64,000 nucleotides of DNA, from assembly GCA_011959105.1 (NCBI GenBank), contig BLLU01000179.1:1-64000 (forward strand). Reading direction: 5' to 3'. Positions 30,632-40,426 of the stretch are shown here, piece by piece. Origin of the DNA: Lachnospiraceae bacterium (GTDB taxonomy: Bacteria > Bacillota > Clostridia > Lachnospirales > Lachnospiraceae). A program made the translations under genes and the position numbers. The notes under the pieces are model-generated. The model ran no database searches. It saw only the letters and a list, made by a program, of their open reading frames with translations, and was not told where the DNA came from. Position 1 is the stretch's first letter. Each line of letters begins with the position of its first letter.

Positions 30632-30732
30632 GGCAAATGTACACATAGGAACGGGCAAACTGCCGAACTGAGCCGCGTTCTGAAAGTTTTGCGCCCAGGC
30701 ACATGTACATATGCGCACGGAAAAACTGCGGA
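30632..30732 (+). repeat. two 35-bp imperfect direct repeats in the leader of the Re-citrate-synthase-like gene
   Basis: GGCAAATGTACACATAGGAACGGGCAAACTGCCGA (30632-30666) and GGCACATGTACATATGCGCACGGAAAAACTGCGGA (30698-30732), 27/35 identical, 66-nt period. Confidence 0.7.
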
Positions 30733-30793
30733 GTAGACAGCCTCCCCGCGCCCGGGGAGAGACTTCGCGGCATTTGTAGCAGGAGGAGAGATC

Positions 30794-32224
30794 ATGAGAG
30801 ACAACGAAGCCTTCCAGAGTCGGCCGGTGACCATGAACCAGCACAATAATCTGCTGGAAATTGAAGAGCATATGTATATATTGGACGATGTGGAGAAGCC
30901 CAATGTATTCCGTAATATGTTCCCCTATTCGGAGATTCCCAAGATACCGTTTAATGACAGAATCGTGCCCCATAATATGCCCAGGGAAATCTGGATCACA
31001 GACACCACTTTCCGGGATGGCCAGCAGTCCAGGGCTCCCTACACCACGGAGCAGATTGTGACCATCTATGACTATCTGCATCAATTGGGCGGTCCAAACG
31101 GCATGGTGCGTGCCAGTGAGTTCTTTCTGTACAGCAAGAAGGACAGGGATGCGGTCTATAAATGTATGGAGAGAGGGTATCGGTTTCCGGAGGTCACAAG
31201 CTGGATCCGGGCCAGCAAGGAGGATTTTAAGCTGGTAAAGGAGATCGGCATGAAGGAGACCGGGATTCTGGTGTCCTGCTCGGACTACCATATCTTCCTG
31301 AAGCTGAAGATGACCAGAAGACAGGCCATGGATCATTATCTCAGCGTGATCCGGGACTGCCTGGAGGAGGGGATCAGCCCCAGATGTCATCTGGAAGATA
31401 TCACCAGGGCGGATATCTACGGCTATGTGGTGCCTTTCTGCCTGGAACTGATGAAACTGATGAAGGAATATCAGATTCCCGTCAAGGTCAGGGCCTGCGA
31501 TACCATGGGATATGGCGTCAACTATCCCGGCGCCGTGATACCCAGGAGCGTGCAGGGCATCATCTATGCCATACATACCCATGCAGGAGTGCCTCATGAA
31601 CTGATTGAGTGGCATGGACACAATGATTTTTACAAGGCGGTGGCCAATTCTACCACGGCCTGGCTTTACGGCTGCTCCGGCATCAACACTTCCCTGTTCG
31701 GCATCGGAGAGAGGACAGGCAATACACCGCTGGAGGCCATGGTGTTTGAGTATGCACAGCTGAAGGGCGATTTGAACGGCATGGACACTACGGTGATTAC
31801 GGAACTGGCAGAATATTATGAGAAGGAAATTGGCTATCAGATTCCTCCCAGAACTCCTTTTGTAGGCAAGAATTTCAATGTGACCAGGGCTGGCATCCAT
31901 GCGGACGGGCTGCTGAAAAATGAGGAGATATACAATATCTTTGACACGGAAAAATTCCTGAACAGGCCCGTGCTGTGCGCAATCTCCAACACATCCGGTC
32001 TGGCGGGCATTGCCCATTGGATCAATACCTATTATAAACTCAGGGAGGACCGGCAGGTGGAGAAGAATTCCCCTTTGGTCAGAGAGATCAAGGTCTGGGT
32101 GGATCAGGAATACGCAGGGGGCCGGGTGACGGTGCTGACGGACGAAGAGATCGTGGCTTGCCTGGAGCGGATCTGCGGGGAAAAAGGTTATACCATTGGA
32201 GGCGGAGATGAGCAGTCATTATGA
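30794..32224 (+). CDS. citrate (Re)-synthase-like member of the isopropylmalate/homocitrate synthase family
   Basis: EIWITDTTFRDGQQSRAPYTTEQIVTIYDYLHQLGGPNG, SCSDYHIFLKLKMTRRQA, EWHGHNDFYKAVANS; adjacent to NADP-ICDH. Confidence 0.75.
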   Translation: MRDNEAFQSRPVTMNQHNNLLEIEEHMYILDDVEKPNVFRNMFPYSEIPKIPFNDRIVPHNMPREIWITDTTFRDGQQSRAPYTTEQIVTIYDYLHQLGGPNGMVRASEFFLYSKKDRDAVYKCMERGYRFPEVTSWIRASKEDFKLVKEIGMKETGILVSCSDYHIFLKLKMTRRQAMDHYLSVIRDCLEEGISPRCHLEDITRADIYGYVVPFCLELMKLMKEYQIPVKVRACDTMGYGVNYPGAVIPRSVQGIIYAIHTHAGVPHELIEWHGHNDFYKAVANSTTAWLYGCSGINTSLFGIGERTGNTPLEAMVFEYAQLKGDLNGMDTTVITELAEYYEKEIGYQIPPRTPFVGKNFNVTRAGIHADGLLKNEEIYNIFDTEKFLNRPVLCAISNTSGLAGIAHWINTYYKLREDRQVEKNSPLVREIKVWVDQEYAGGRVTVLTDEEIVACLERICGEKGYTIGGGDEQSL

Positions 32225-32909
32225 TGTGAAGCAGGAAGTTACGGACAAGTACTCCCTGCGGGGCAGAGTATTCCACAAACTCAGGGAAGATATTCTGAGC
32301 GGTAAATACGAGGAGAATGAGGAACTGAAGGAAGTGGCCATCGGTGAGGAACTGGGCGTCAGCCGCACTCCGGTCCGGGAGGCTTTCCGGCAGTTGGAAC
32401 TGGAGGGGCTGATCCAGATTATTCCCAATAAGGGGGCTTATGTGACCGGCATTACGGAAAAGGATGTAAAGGATATTTATATGATCCGTTCTCTGCTGGA
32501 AGGGCTCTGCGCCCGGTGGGCCACGGAACATATTACCCGGGAACAAATGGAGGAGATGGAGGAGAATATCTACCTGTCCAAGTTCCATGCCCAGAAGGGC
32601 CATCTGGATCAACTGGCGGAACTGGACAACCGGTTCCATGATATCATGTATGAGGCCTGCAACAGCAAGATCCTGGAGCATCAGCTGAAGGATTTCCATC
32701 AGTATGTGCTGCGGGTGCGGAGAAAGACCCTGGCCAGCAAGAACCGAGGCCCCAAGTCCAACGAAGAGCACGAGGAGATTCTGCAGGCCATCAAGGCGGG
32801 AGACGGGGAGAGGGCCGAGCAGTTGGCCAACCGTCATATGATCAACGCCTATGACAATATGGTGAAGAACGGCCTGCACGAAGCGTACCACGACAGAAAA
32901 CCAGGGTGA
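32208..32909 (+). CDS. GntR-family (FadR/FCD-type) transcriptional regulator
   Basis: VFHKLREDILSGKY...EELGVSRTPVREAFRQLELEGLIQIIPNKGAYV; FCD-like C-terminus; overlaps the upstream stop. Confidence 0.9.
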   Translation: MSSHYDVKQEVTDKYSLRGRVFHKLREDILSGKYEENEELKEVAIGEELGVSRTPVREAFRQLELEGLIQIIPNKGAYVTGITEKDVKDIYMIRSLLEGLCARWATEHITREQMEEMEENIYLSKFHAQKGHLDQLAELDNRFHDIMYEACNSKILEHQLKDFHQYVLRVRRKTLASKNRGPKSNEEHEEILQAIKAGDGERAEQLANRHMINAYDNMVKNGLHEAYHDRKPG

Positions 32910-32946
32910 AAAAGCATACATTATATAAAGAAAGAGAGGCTGCAAA

Positions 32947-34155
32947 ATGGAAAGAATCAAAATGACTACCCCGCTGGTAGAGATGGACGGGGACGAGATG
33001 ACCCGTGTTATGTGGCAGATGATCAAGGACGAACTGATCCTGCCCTATGTGGATCTGAAGACGGAATACTATGACCTGGGGCTGGAACACCGGAATGAAA
33101 CGGACGACCAGGTGACGGTGGACTCCGCCAATGCCACGCTGAAATACGGCGTTGCGGTGAAATGCGCCACCATTACGCCAAACGCGGCCAGAATGACGGA
33201 GTACAATCTGAAAGAGATGTGGAAAAGCCCCAACGGCACCATCCGTGCCATATTGGACGGTACCGTGTTCCGCGCCCCCATCCTGATCAATAATATTGTC
33301 CCTTACGTGAATAAGTGGAATAAGCCCATTACCATTGCCAGACATGCCTACGGGGACGTGTATAAGAATACCGAGATTAAAGTGCCCGGTCCCGGCAGGG
33401 CGGAACTGGTGTTTACCGGGGAGGACGGAAGGGAGATCCGGGAGACCATTCATGAATTCACGGGCCCTGGCATCCTGCAGGGCATTCACAACACGGAAAA
33501 GTCCATATCCAGTTTTGCCAGGGCATGTTTTAACTATGCCCTGGACAGCAGGCAGGATTTGTGGTTTGCCACCAAGGATACCATCTCCAAGAAGTACGAC
33601 CATACTTTCAAGGATATTTTTCAGGAAATCTATGACCAGGAGTATGCGGCGAAATTCAAGGAATTGGGAATCCAGTATTTTTACACCCTGATCGACGATG
33701 CGGTGGCAAGGGTGATCCGTTCCGAGGGCGGCTTTATCTGGGCCTGCAAGAACTATGACGGAGATGTGATGTCGGATATGGTGGCCACGGCCTACGGCGA
33801 TTTGTCCATGATGACCTCGGTGCTGGTATCTCCCAGCGGTGTCTATGAGTACGAGGCGGCCCACGGCACGGTGCAGCAGCATTATTACAAGCATTTGAAA
33901 GGGGAGGAGACATCCACCAACGGTATCGCCACCATCTTTGCCTGGACCGGCGCTTTGAGAAAGAGAGGCGAACTGGACCATATTCCCCAGCTTGTAGCTT
34001 TCAGCGAAAAGCTGGAGAAAGCCTGTGTCAAGACTGTGGAGGACGGCAAGATGACCCGGTCTCTGGCTTCCATCTCCACCTGTGAGAACCCTGTGGTGCT
34101 GAACTGCCTGGACTTTATCAAAGCCATCCGGGAGACCCTGGACGGTCTGCTGTAA
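32947..34155 (+). CDS. icd: NADP-dependent isocitrate dehydrogenase (eukaryote-like subfamily)
   Basis: [76 protein letters not shown]. Confidence 0.93.
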   Translation: MERIKMTTPLVEMDGDEMTRVMWQMIKDELILPYVDLKTEYYDLGLEHRNETDDQVTVDSANATLKYGVAVKCATITPNAARMTEYNLKEMWKSPNGTIRAILDGTVFRAPILINNIVPYVNKWNKPITIARHAYGDVYKNTEIKVPGPGRAELVFTGEDGREIRETIHEFTGPGILQGIHNTEKSISSFARACFNYALDSRQDLWFATKDTISKKYDHTFKDIFQEIYDQEYAAKFKELGIQYFYTLIDDAVARVIRSEGGFIWACKNYDGDVMSDMVATAYGDLSMMTSVLVSPSGVYEYEAAHGTVQQHYYKHLKGEETSTNGIATIFAWTGALRKRGELDHIPQLVAFSEKLEKACVKTVEDGKMTRSLASISTCENPVVLNCLDFIKAIRETLDGLL

Positions 34156-34231
34156 ATATTGTCCCGATACCCGCTCCGGATGGGAGAATTGCCCGTCTGG
34201 AGCATTGTTTTTGGGATTTCCCCCCAATTCA

Positions 34232-34260
34232 TTGACATATATTTAACAGTCAGATATAAT
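34232..34260 (+). promoter_or_regulatory. rex promoter with an overlapping Rex-box-like sequence
   Basis: TTGACA (34232-34237), 17 nt, TATAAT (34255-34260); TTGACATATATTTAACAG (34232-34249) resembles the Rex operator TTGTTAANNNNTTAACAA. Confidence 0.65.
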
Positions 34261-34293
34261 AAATACAGTTAGATTTGCACTTTGGAGGATATG

Positions 34294-34938
34294 ATGGAAG
34301 AGAAGGAAATATCCCAGGCGGTCATCGGGCGTCTGCCCAGGTATCTGCGGTACCTTGGAGATCTGAAGGATGAGGGCCTGGAAAGGGTTTCCTCCCAGGA
34401 ACTCAGCGAACGGATGAAGGTGACGGCCTCGCAGATCCGTCAGGATCTGAACAATTTCGGCGGTTTCGGGCAGCAGGGCTATGGGTACAATGTGGAATAC
34501 CTGTATCAGGAGATCAGCAGGATACTGGGGCTGGATCGGACGCATCGCTTTATCATTATAGGAGCGGGAAATTTGGGGCAGGCGCTGGGCGGTTATCTGA
34601 ATTTTGAGCGGAGAGGTTTCATTTTCTGCGGAATTTTTGACCAAAACCCTTCTTTGGCGGGCAGGGAGGTCCGGGGAATCCGGGTGCAGCCAATGGAGGA
34701 GATGGAACAGTTTATCCGCGACAACGACGTGGACATAGCAGTGCTGGCGATCCCCAAGACCAGCGCGGTGGAGGTGGCCGAACGCCTGGTACAGAACGGT
34801 ATCAAAGCCATTTGGAATTTTGCCCATGTGGATCTGAATGTTCCGGAAGGGATACAGGTGGAGAGTGTACACCTGTCCGACAGCCTGATGAAACTGTCCT
34901 ACAATATCAACAGATATCTTCAGGAAAACGGGCATTAG
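34294..34938 (+). CDS. rex: redox-sensing transcriptional repressor Rex
   Basis: AVIGRLPRYLRYLGDLKDEG, SQIRQDLNNFGGFGQQGYGYNV, FIIIGAGNLGQALGGY. Confidence 0.93.
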   Translation: MEEKEISQAVIGRLPRYLRYLGDLKDEGLERVSSQELSERMKVTASQIRQDLNNFGGFGQQGYGYNVEYLYQEISRILGLDRTHRFIIIGAGNLGQALGGYLNFERRGFIFCGIFDQNPSLAGREVRGIRVQPMEEMEQFIRDNDVDIAVLAIPKTSAVEVAERLVQNGIKAIWNFAHVDLNVPEGIQVESVHLSDSLMKLSYNINRYLQENGH

Positions 34939-34960
34939 GGACTAGCGAAAGGACGGATGT

Positions 34961-35614
34961 GTGGTGGGAGACAAGTCAGATATATACGAGCAGGCACTGG
35001 CGGGGAAAAGAGTGCCGGTACTGACGCTGGATAACAACTGGTACAAGTTGTTCACGGACCTGGCTGAATTGCCCAGGATACAGGAGAAGGAAAAGCAGCT
35101 CAACGAACTGGTGCAGCGTCAGGGCCAGTTGAACGTGGACTCAAAAAACATTAAGAAGCTGAAAAAGAAATTGATGGATGAGATCGTGCCCATGGCCAAC
35201 GAACTGGGGCAGAAGTACAGTAAATCCCTGGAGAAAAAGCTGGATGACCATAAACGGCTGATTGAGGAGTGCAACGAGAAGCTGGAGGAATATCAGGACG
35301 AACTGATGGATCTGCCCCGGCAGATCGAGCAGGTGAATCATGCCCTTATGCTGCTGACCATGAGTTATTGCTATGAGAGCATGCAGGAGAACACCCGGCA
35401 GATCGTGGAGATCGCTCAGTGGGTAAAAAACATTCGGATTGAGCTCAAGAAAAATCTGGTCCGCAAACAGGAGATGGAATATCAGAATCGGCAGATTTAT
35501 TCCTACATGCATGATTTGTTCGGCGCGGAGGTAATTGATCTGTTTGACATGCAGTATGATCCCATGGCCGTCGGACAGAAGAAAGAGGACGGGAGCGGCA
35601 ACGAGAAAAAATAG
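34961..35614 (+). CDS. hypothetical coiled-coil protein
   Basis: 217 aa, long heptad-rich helical stretch; good coding context after rex. Confidence 0.7.
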   Translation: MVGDKSDIYEQALAGKRVPVLTLDNNWYKLFTDLAELPRIQEKEKQLNELVQRQGQLNVDSKNIKKLKKKLMDEIVPMANELGQKYSKSLEKKLDDHKRLIEECNEKLEEYQDELMDLPRQIEQVNHALMLLTMSYCYESMQENTRQIVEIAQWVKNIRIELKKNLVRKQEMEYQNRQIYSYMHDLFGAEVIDLFDMQYDPMAVGQKKEDGSGNEKK

Positions 35615-35617
35615 GGG

Positions 35618-35656
35618 GAGAGGGACTGTTGCGTTGTGACGGCCCTCTCGCTTTTT
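35618..35656 (+). terminator. Rho-independent terminator
   Basis: GAGAGGG...CCCTCTC followed by GCTTTTT. Confidence 0.65.
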
Positions 35657-35709
35657 CGTGGCAACGAAAGTCTGCGGACAAAGGATTTCATCTGAGGAGG
35701 AAAGGCGTT

Positions 35710-37230
35710 ATGAAATATGTGGTGGATGCCCGGGAGATGAAACATTATGAGGAGACTGTTATGGACATCCTGGGTATGCCGGCTTCTGTGCTGATGGAGC
35801 GGGCGGCTCTGGCCGTGGCGGAGGAGATCAGGGGATATGCCGCAGCCAGAAAGCTGCGGGCGGAGGATAAAAGTCTTCTGGTAGTGGCGGGAAGCGGCAA
35901 TAACGGCGCAGACGGATTGGCCGTGGCTCGGATCCTGTCTCAGGAAGGCTGGCAGGTTACGGTGTATTCGGCAGGCTCCAGGGCACATTGTACCCGGGAA
36001 TGGGAAAGGCAGTATAAAATTATGGGGTTTTATCCTGTCCGGGTGGTCAGTAACTGGCCCGTTGAGGAATATACTGTATTGGTGGATGCTCTTTTCGGTA
36101 TAGGACTCTCCCGGCAGATACAGGGGGAGTATGGGGCAGTCATCCGGGAGATAAACCGCAGGGAGGGCTATAAGCTGTCCATTGATGTGCCCAGCGGCAT
36201 CCACGCGTCCACGGGCAGGGTGATGGGGGAGGCCGTGCGTGCGGATCTGACCGTGACCTTCGGCTGGGCCAAGAAGGGCCTGCTTTTTTACCCCGGGGCT
36301 GAGTACGCCGGAAGGCTGGCCGTGAAGGAAATCGGCATCAATCAGACCTGCTTTGAAGCGGCGGGGAATAAGCCTGGCATGTTCTACTATGAAGAGCCGG
36401 CGACAGCGCTTTTGCCTCCCAGACGGCCGGACGGGCACAAGGGGAGTTTTGGCAAAGTACTGCTGGCGGCCGGGTTTGAGCAGATGCCGGGGGCGGCGGT
36501 GCTGGCGGCCAGGGCGGCGTATCATGCCGGGGCCGGCATGGTAAAGGTAGTATGCCCGGAGGAGAATCGATGCATCCTGCAGACGGCGGTGCCGGAGGTA
36601 TTGTGGGCCGGGCCGGAGGATTGGCGGCAGGTCTGCGATTGGGCGGATGTGGCCGCCATTGGGCCGGGGCTGGGCAGAAATGCCGTAGGAAAGGGGATTT
36701 TGACGGGGCTGCTGGCGGAGAGCCGTTTGCCGCTGGTGCTGGACGCGGACGCGCTGAACCTGATCGCCGGCGACATGAGTCTGCAGATTCTGGCCGCAGG
36801 GCAGGGCGAAGCGGGCAGAAGCATGATCCTGACTCCGCACGAGGGGGAATTATCCCGGCTCAGCGGCAAGACCATGGAACAGGTCCGGGAGGACCGGGAG
36901 CATGTGTCCAGGGCACTGGCCCGGGATCTTCATTGCATTCTGGTGTGCAAGGGAGCCAGAACCCTGGTGTGCAGGGAACAGGGGGAGATCTGCGTAAACC
37001 TTTCAGGGGACAACGGCATGGGGACCGCAGGCAGCGGCGATGTGCTCACCGGTGTTATAGCGGCTCTGCTGGCCCAGGGGGCGGAGGCTTTTGAGGCGGC
37101 AAGTGTGGGAGTATATCTGCACGGGCTGGCCGGGGAGCGGGCTGCCCGGCGGTACGGCAGCCATGGCCTGACCGCCGGAAGGCTGGCGGAGGCCGTCGGG
37201 GAATATGCGGCACTCCAGGTACTTGAATAG
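35710..37230 (+). CDS. nnr: bifunctional NAD(P)H-hydrate epimerase/dehydratase
   Basis: MKYVVDAREMKHYEETVMDILGMPASVLMERAA, VAGSGNNGADGLAVAR, VLDADALNLIAGD, DNGMGTAGSGDVLTGVIAALLAQG. Confidence 0.92.
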   Translation: MKYVVDAREMKHYEETVMDILGMPASVLMERAALAVAEEIRGYAAARKLRAEDKSLLVVAGSGNNGADGLAVARILSQEGWQVTVYSAGSRAHCTREWERQYKIMGFYPVRVVSNWPVEEYTVLVDALFGIGLSRQIQGEYGAVIREINRREGYKLSIDVPSGIHASTGRVMGEAVRADLTVTFGWAKKGLLFYPGAEYAGRLAVKEIGINQTCFEAAGNKPGMFYYEEPATALLPPRRPDGHKGSFGKVLLAAGFEQMPGAAVLAARAAYHAGAGMVKVVCPEENRCILQTAVPEVLWAGPEDWRQVCDWADVAAIGPGLGRNAVGKGILTGLLAESRLPLVLDADALNLIAGDMSLQILAAGQGEAGRSMILTPHEGELSRLSGKTMEQVREDREHVSRALARDLHCILVCKGARTLVCREQGEICVNLSGDNGMGTAGSGDVLTGVIAALLAQGAEAFEAASVGVYLHGLAGERAARRYGSHGLTAGRLAEAVGEYAALQVLE

Positions 37231-37246
37231 AGAGGAAGAAAAAGTT

Positions 37247-38410
37247 ATGGATAGCAGGGAGTGGGAATACAGCAGGGTATATGCGCAGATTGATCTGGAC
37301 GCCATAGAGTCCAATTTGGAGCACATCGGTTTGCAGACGGGACCCCGGGCAAAGATTCTGGCCGTGGTAAAATGCGACGGCTACGGCCATGGCAGCGTGC
37401 CCATCGCCAGGGCCATAGAGAAAATGGAAGAAGTGGGGGGATTTGCCACCGCCACGGCGGAGGAGGCCATGGAACTGCGGCATGCGGGGATCGGAAAGCC
37501 TATTCTGGTGCTGGGTTACACTTTTCCCTATGCCTATGAAGAACTGATCCGCCAGGATGTGCGCATGACCATATTCCGGGAGGACACCCCGGGGCAGCTG
37601 GAGGCGGCTGCAAAGCGTGTGGGGAGAAAGGCCTATGTTCATGTGAAGGTGGATACGGGGATGGGAAGGATCGGGATACAGCCCCGGGAAGAAAACCTGG
37701 CTTTCCTGGAAAGGATCGCAGCTTCGGAATATATGGAACTGGAGGGAATCTTCACCCATTTCGCCAAGGCGGACGAGGCAGACATGGGATATACGGAGGG
37801 GCAGATGGAACGCTTCCGGCAGTTCGTGGACCGGGCGGAGGCACGGCTGGGGATGGGGATCCCTTGTCGTCACGCCTCCAACAGCGCGGGAATCCTGCGA
37901 ATGAAAGAGGCTCATCTGGATCTGGTGCGGGCGGGGATTATTCTGTACGGCCTGTACCCCTCCGGGGAGATGGCCGGGGAGGCGGACTGGCTGCGACCCG
38001 CCCTGTCCCTTCACAGCCATCTGGTCTATGTGAAGGAGGTGGAGCCGGGGCAAAGCATCAGTTACGGGGGCACTTTCATGGCGGAGCGGCGCATGCGGGT
38101 GGGAACCGTGCCTGTGGGGTACGGGGACGGCTATCCCAGAAGCCTGTCCGGGAAGGGCAGCGTACTGGTCCGGGGGAAGCGTGTTCCCATACTGGGCAGA
38201 GTGTGCATGGACCAGCTGATGGTGGATCTCTCCGATCTGCCCCAGGTATCGGAAGGGGAACCTGTGGTGCTGCTGGGCCGGGACGGCCGGGAGGAGATCA
38301 CGGCCCAGGAACTGGGAGTGCTGTCAGGGCGGTTTAACTATGAACTGATGTGTGACTTAAGCCCCCGTGTCCCCCGGGTCTACCTTCGGGAAGGGCGTCT
38401 GCTGCAGTAA
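37247..38410 (+). CDS. alr: alanine racemase
   Basis: AKILAVVKCDGYGHGSVPIARAIE (PLP lysine), HVKVDTGMGRIGIQP, RVCMDQLMVDLSD. Confidence 0.94.
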   Translation: MDSREWEYSRVYAQIDLDAIESNLEHIGLQTGPRAKILAVVKCDGYGHGSVPIARAIEKMEEVGGFATATAEEAMELRHAGIGKPILVLGYTFPYAYEELIRQDVRMTIFREDTPGQLEAAAKRVGRKAYVHVKVDTGMGRIGIQPREENLAFLERIAASEYMELEGIFTHFAKADEADMGYTEGQMERFRQFVDRAEARLGMGIPCRHASNSAGILRMKEAHLDLVRAGIILYGLYPSGEMAGEADWLRPALSLHSHLVYVKEVEPGQSISYGGTFMAERRMRVGTVPVGYGDGYPRSLSGKGSVLVRGKRVPILGRVCMDQLMVDLSDLPQVSEGEPVVLLGRDGREEITAQELGVLSGRFNYELMCDLSPRVPRVYLREGRLLQ

Positions 38411-38504
38411 AATCCGGCCCGGGACAAAGTTTTGCCGCATCTGTATACCTTGAGAAGAAATGGAAATACTCAGAGTAAACAATAAATTCGAGAGGTATCA
38501 GGGA

Positions 38505-38846
38505 ATGAGAAGAGGAGACATATTTTACGCGGACCTGCGGCCTGTGATAGGCTCGGAACAGGGAGGGATCCGTCCGGTGCTGATCATCCAGAACGATGTG
38601 GGCAACCGGCACAGCCCCACAGTGATCTGCGCTGCCATCACCTCCAAGATGAATAAGGCCAAACTGCCCACCCACATTGAACTGAGTGCGCTGGAGTACG
38701 ACATGGACAAAGATTCCGTGATTCTGCTGGAACAGCTTCGCACGATAGACAAGAAGCGCCTCAAGACAAAAGTCTGCCACCTGGAGGGGGAAATCATGCG
38801 GAAAGTCAACAGGGCGCTGATGATCAGTCTGGAACTGGATACATAA
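38505..38846 (+). CDS. MazF/PemK-family (EndoA-like) toxin endoribonuclease
   Basis: [41 protein letters not shown]; follows alr. Confidence 0.9.
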   Translation: MRRGDIFYADLRPVIGSEQGGIRPVLIIQNDVGNRHSPTVICAAITSKMNKAKLPTHIELSALEYDMDKDSVILLEQLRTIDKKRLKTKVCHLEGEIMRKVNRALMISLELDT

Positions 38847-38860
38847 AAAGAGACTGTTCC

Positions 38861-38889
38861 TTGACGAATAGAACTAATGATGGTATGAT
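38861..38889 (+). promoter_or_regulatory. sigma-A-like promoter
   Basis: TTGACG, 17 nt, TATGAT. Confidence 0.55.
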
Positions 38890-38925
38890 TAACAACATCT
38901 GACAGGACAAAGGAGTGATAGGAAA

Positions 38926-40332
38926 ATGGACGACAGTGGGCCCACTGCCAGTATAATTTTTGTAGTTCTCGTATTGATTGATATGTTTTTCCACGGGTTC
39001 GGCGCGGCGGTAGAGCAGCTAAATCCCAAAGAGGTGGAGAAAAAGGCCAGGGAGGAGAAGGACCGACGATCCCAGCGATTGTTGAAGATCCTGGAGGACC
39101 CCACCCGGTATGTGAATTCCATGCAGCTGATCATCACCTTGAACAATGTGGTGATCGGAGGTGTGTATCTGGGAATCTGGCTGGGGGTGGTGAAGGATTT
39201 TCTGGAAGGTTTCGCGAAGAGGAACCTGGAAGAAATCGTGTCCGTTCCCCTGGCTGTGATCACCGCTGTTTCTGCGGTGGTTACCATGGTGTTTCTGCTG
39301 TACATACTGCTTACATTCGGTGTGCTTCTGCCCAAGAAAATTGCCAGGCGCCTGCCGGAACGCTGGGCTTATGCCAGCATCCATGTGGTGTATGTGGTGA
39401 TGAAGCTGCTGACTCCTTTCACCGGGCTGGTGACGGTGTCCGCCAATCTGGTACTGCGTCTTTTCGGTGCCAGGAATGTGGGTGATGAAGCGGATGTGAC
39501 CGAGGAAGAGATCATCAATATGGTGAACGAGGGGCATGAGCAGGGCATCATCCAGGCCAGCGAGGCGGAGATGATTTCCAATATCTTTGAGTTCGGAGAT
39601 AAGGAAGCCCAGGACATCATGACCCATCGAAACAATATCGTGGCGCTGGACGGTTCCATGCTGCTCAAGGACGCTCTGGATTTTCTGGCGGAGGGCAAAA
39701 ACAGCCGCTATCCGGTGTATGAGGAAAATATGGACCATATCGTGGGTATCCTTTATCTGAAGGACGCCATGCGTTACCATCATACGGAGGATAAGCAGTA
39801 CTGCAGCATCGGACAGCTCTGTGACCTTCTGCGGGAGCCGGTGTATATCCCCCAGACCAGGAACATTGACGAATTGTTCCGCCAGATGCAGTCGGGCAAG
39901 CTGCAGATGGTGATTGTGGTGGATGAGTACGGCCAGACGGCAGGGCTGGTGACCATGGAGGATATTCTGGAAGAGATTGTGGGCAACATTCTGGACGAAT
40001 ACGACGAGGAGGAGGACTTCATCGAGGAGAAAGGGAAGGACGAGTATATCATCGAGGGAAAGACCCCTCTGGAGGATCTGGAAGAGTTATTCCATATTTC
40101 TTTCCACGAGGAAGACTTCGAGACGCTGAACGGTTTCCTGATTTCCAGAATGGACAAGATTCCGAGTGAGGACGAGGAGTTTGAGATCTCTGTGGACGGT
40201 TATCATTTCAAGGTTCTGTCCGTGGAGAACAAAATGATCCACAGTGTTCTGGTGACAAAGCTGCCGGAGGAGGATAATGAAGAGCAGGGCGGAGAAAAAT
40301 CCGAAACGGGCGCTGCAGATATGGAGCAGTAA
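38926..40332 (+). CDS. HlyC/CorC-family (CNNM plus CBS domain) transporter
   Basis: N-terminal TM domain, TEEEIINMVNEGHEQGIIQASEAEMISNIFEFGDKEAQDIMTHR, CBS region, MVIVVDEYGQTAGLVTMEDILEEIVGNI. Confidence 0.93.
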   Translation: MDDSGPTASIIFVVLVLIDMFFHGFGAAVEQLNPKEVEKKAREEKDRRSQRLLKILEDPTRYVNSMQLIITLNNVVIGGVYLGIWLGVVKDFLEGFAKRNLEEIVSVPLAVITAVSAVVTMVFLLYILLTFGVLLPKKIARRLPERWAYASIHVVYVVMKLLTPFTGLVTVSANLVLRLFGARNVGDEADVTEEEIINMVNEGHEQGIIQASEAEMISNIFEFGDKEAQDIMTHRNNIVALDGSMLLKDALDFLAEGKNSRYPVYEENMDHIVGILYLKDAMRYHHTEDKQYCSIGQLCDLLREPVYIPQTRNIDELFRQMQSGKLQMVIVVDEYGQTAGLVTMEDILEEIVGNILDEYDEEEDFIEEKGKDEYIIEGKTPLEDLEELFHISFHEEDFETLNGFLISRMDKIPSEDEEFEISVDGYHFKVLSVENKMIHSVLVTKLPEEDNEEQGGEKSETGAADMEQ

Positions 40333-40426
40333 AGCCGGGCAGAGAACAGGGCAGGGCCGTAAAGGGCCGGCTGTGTGACGGAGCGCAATAGACAATAGGA
40401 ATACTATAGGAATAAGGAGAGAAAAT

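Noticed and set aside
30416-32017. 533-aa antisense ORF opposite the Re-citrate-synthase-like gene
   Set aside because: Overlaps a strongly supported gene and reads through the leader repeat; low-complexity His/Gln-rich composition typical of antisense frames.
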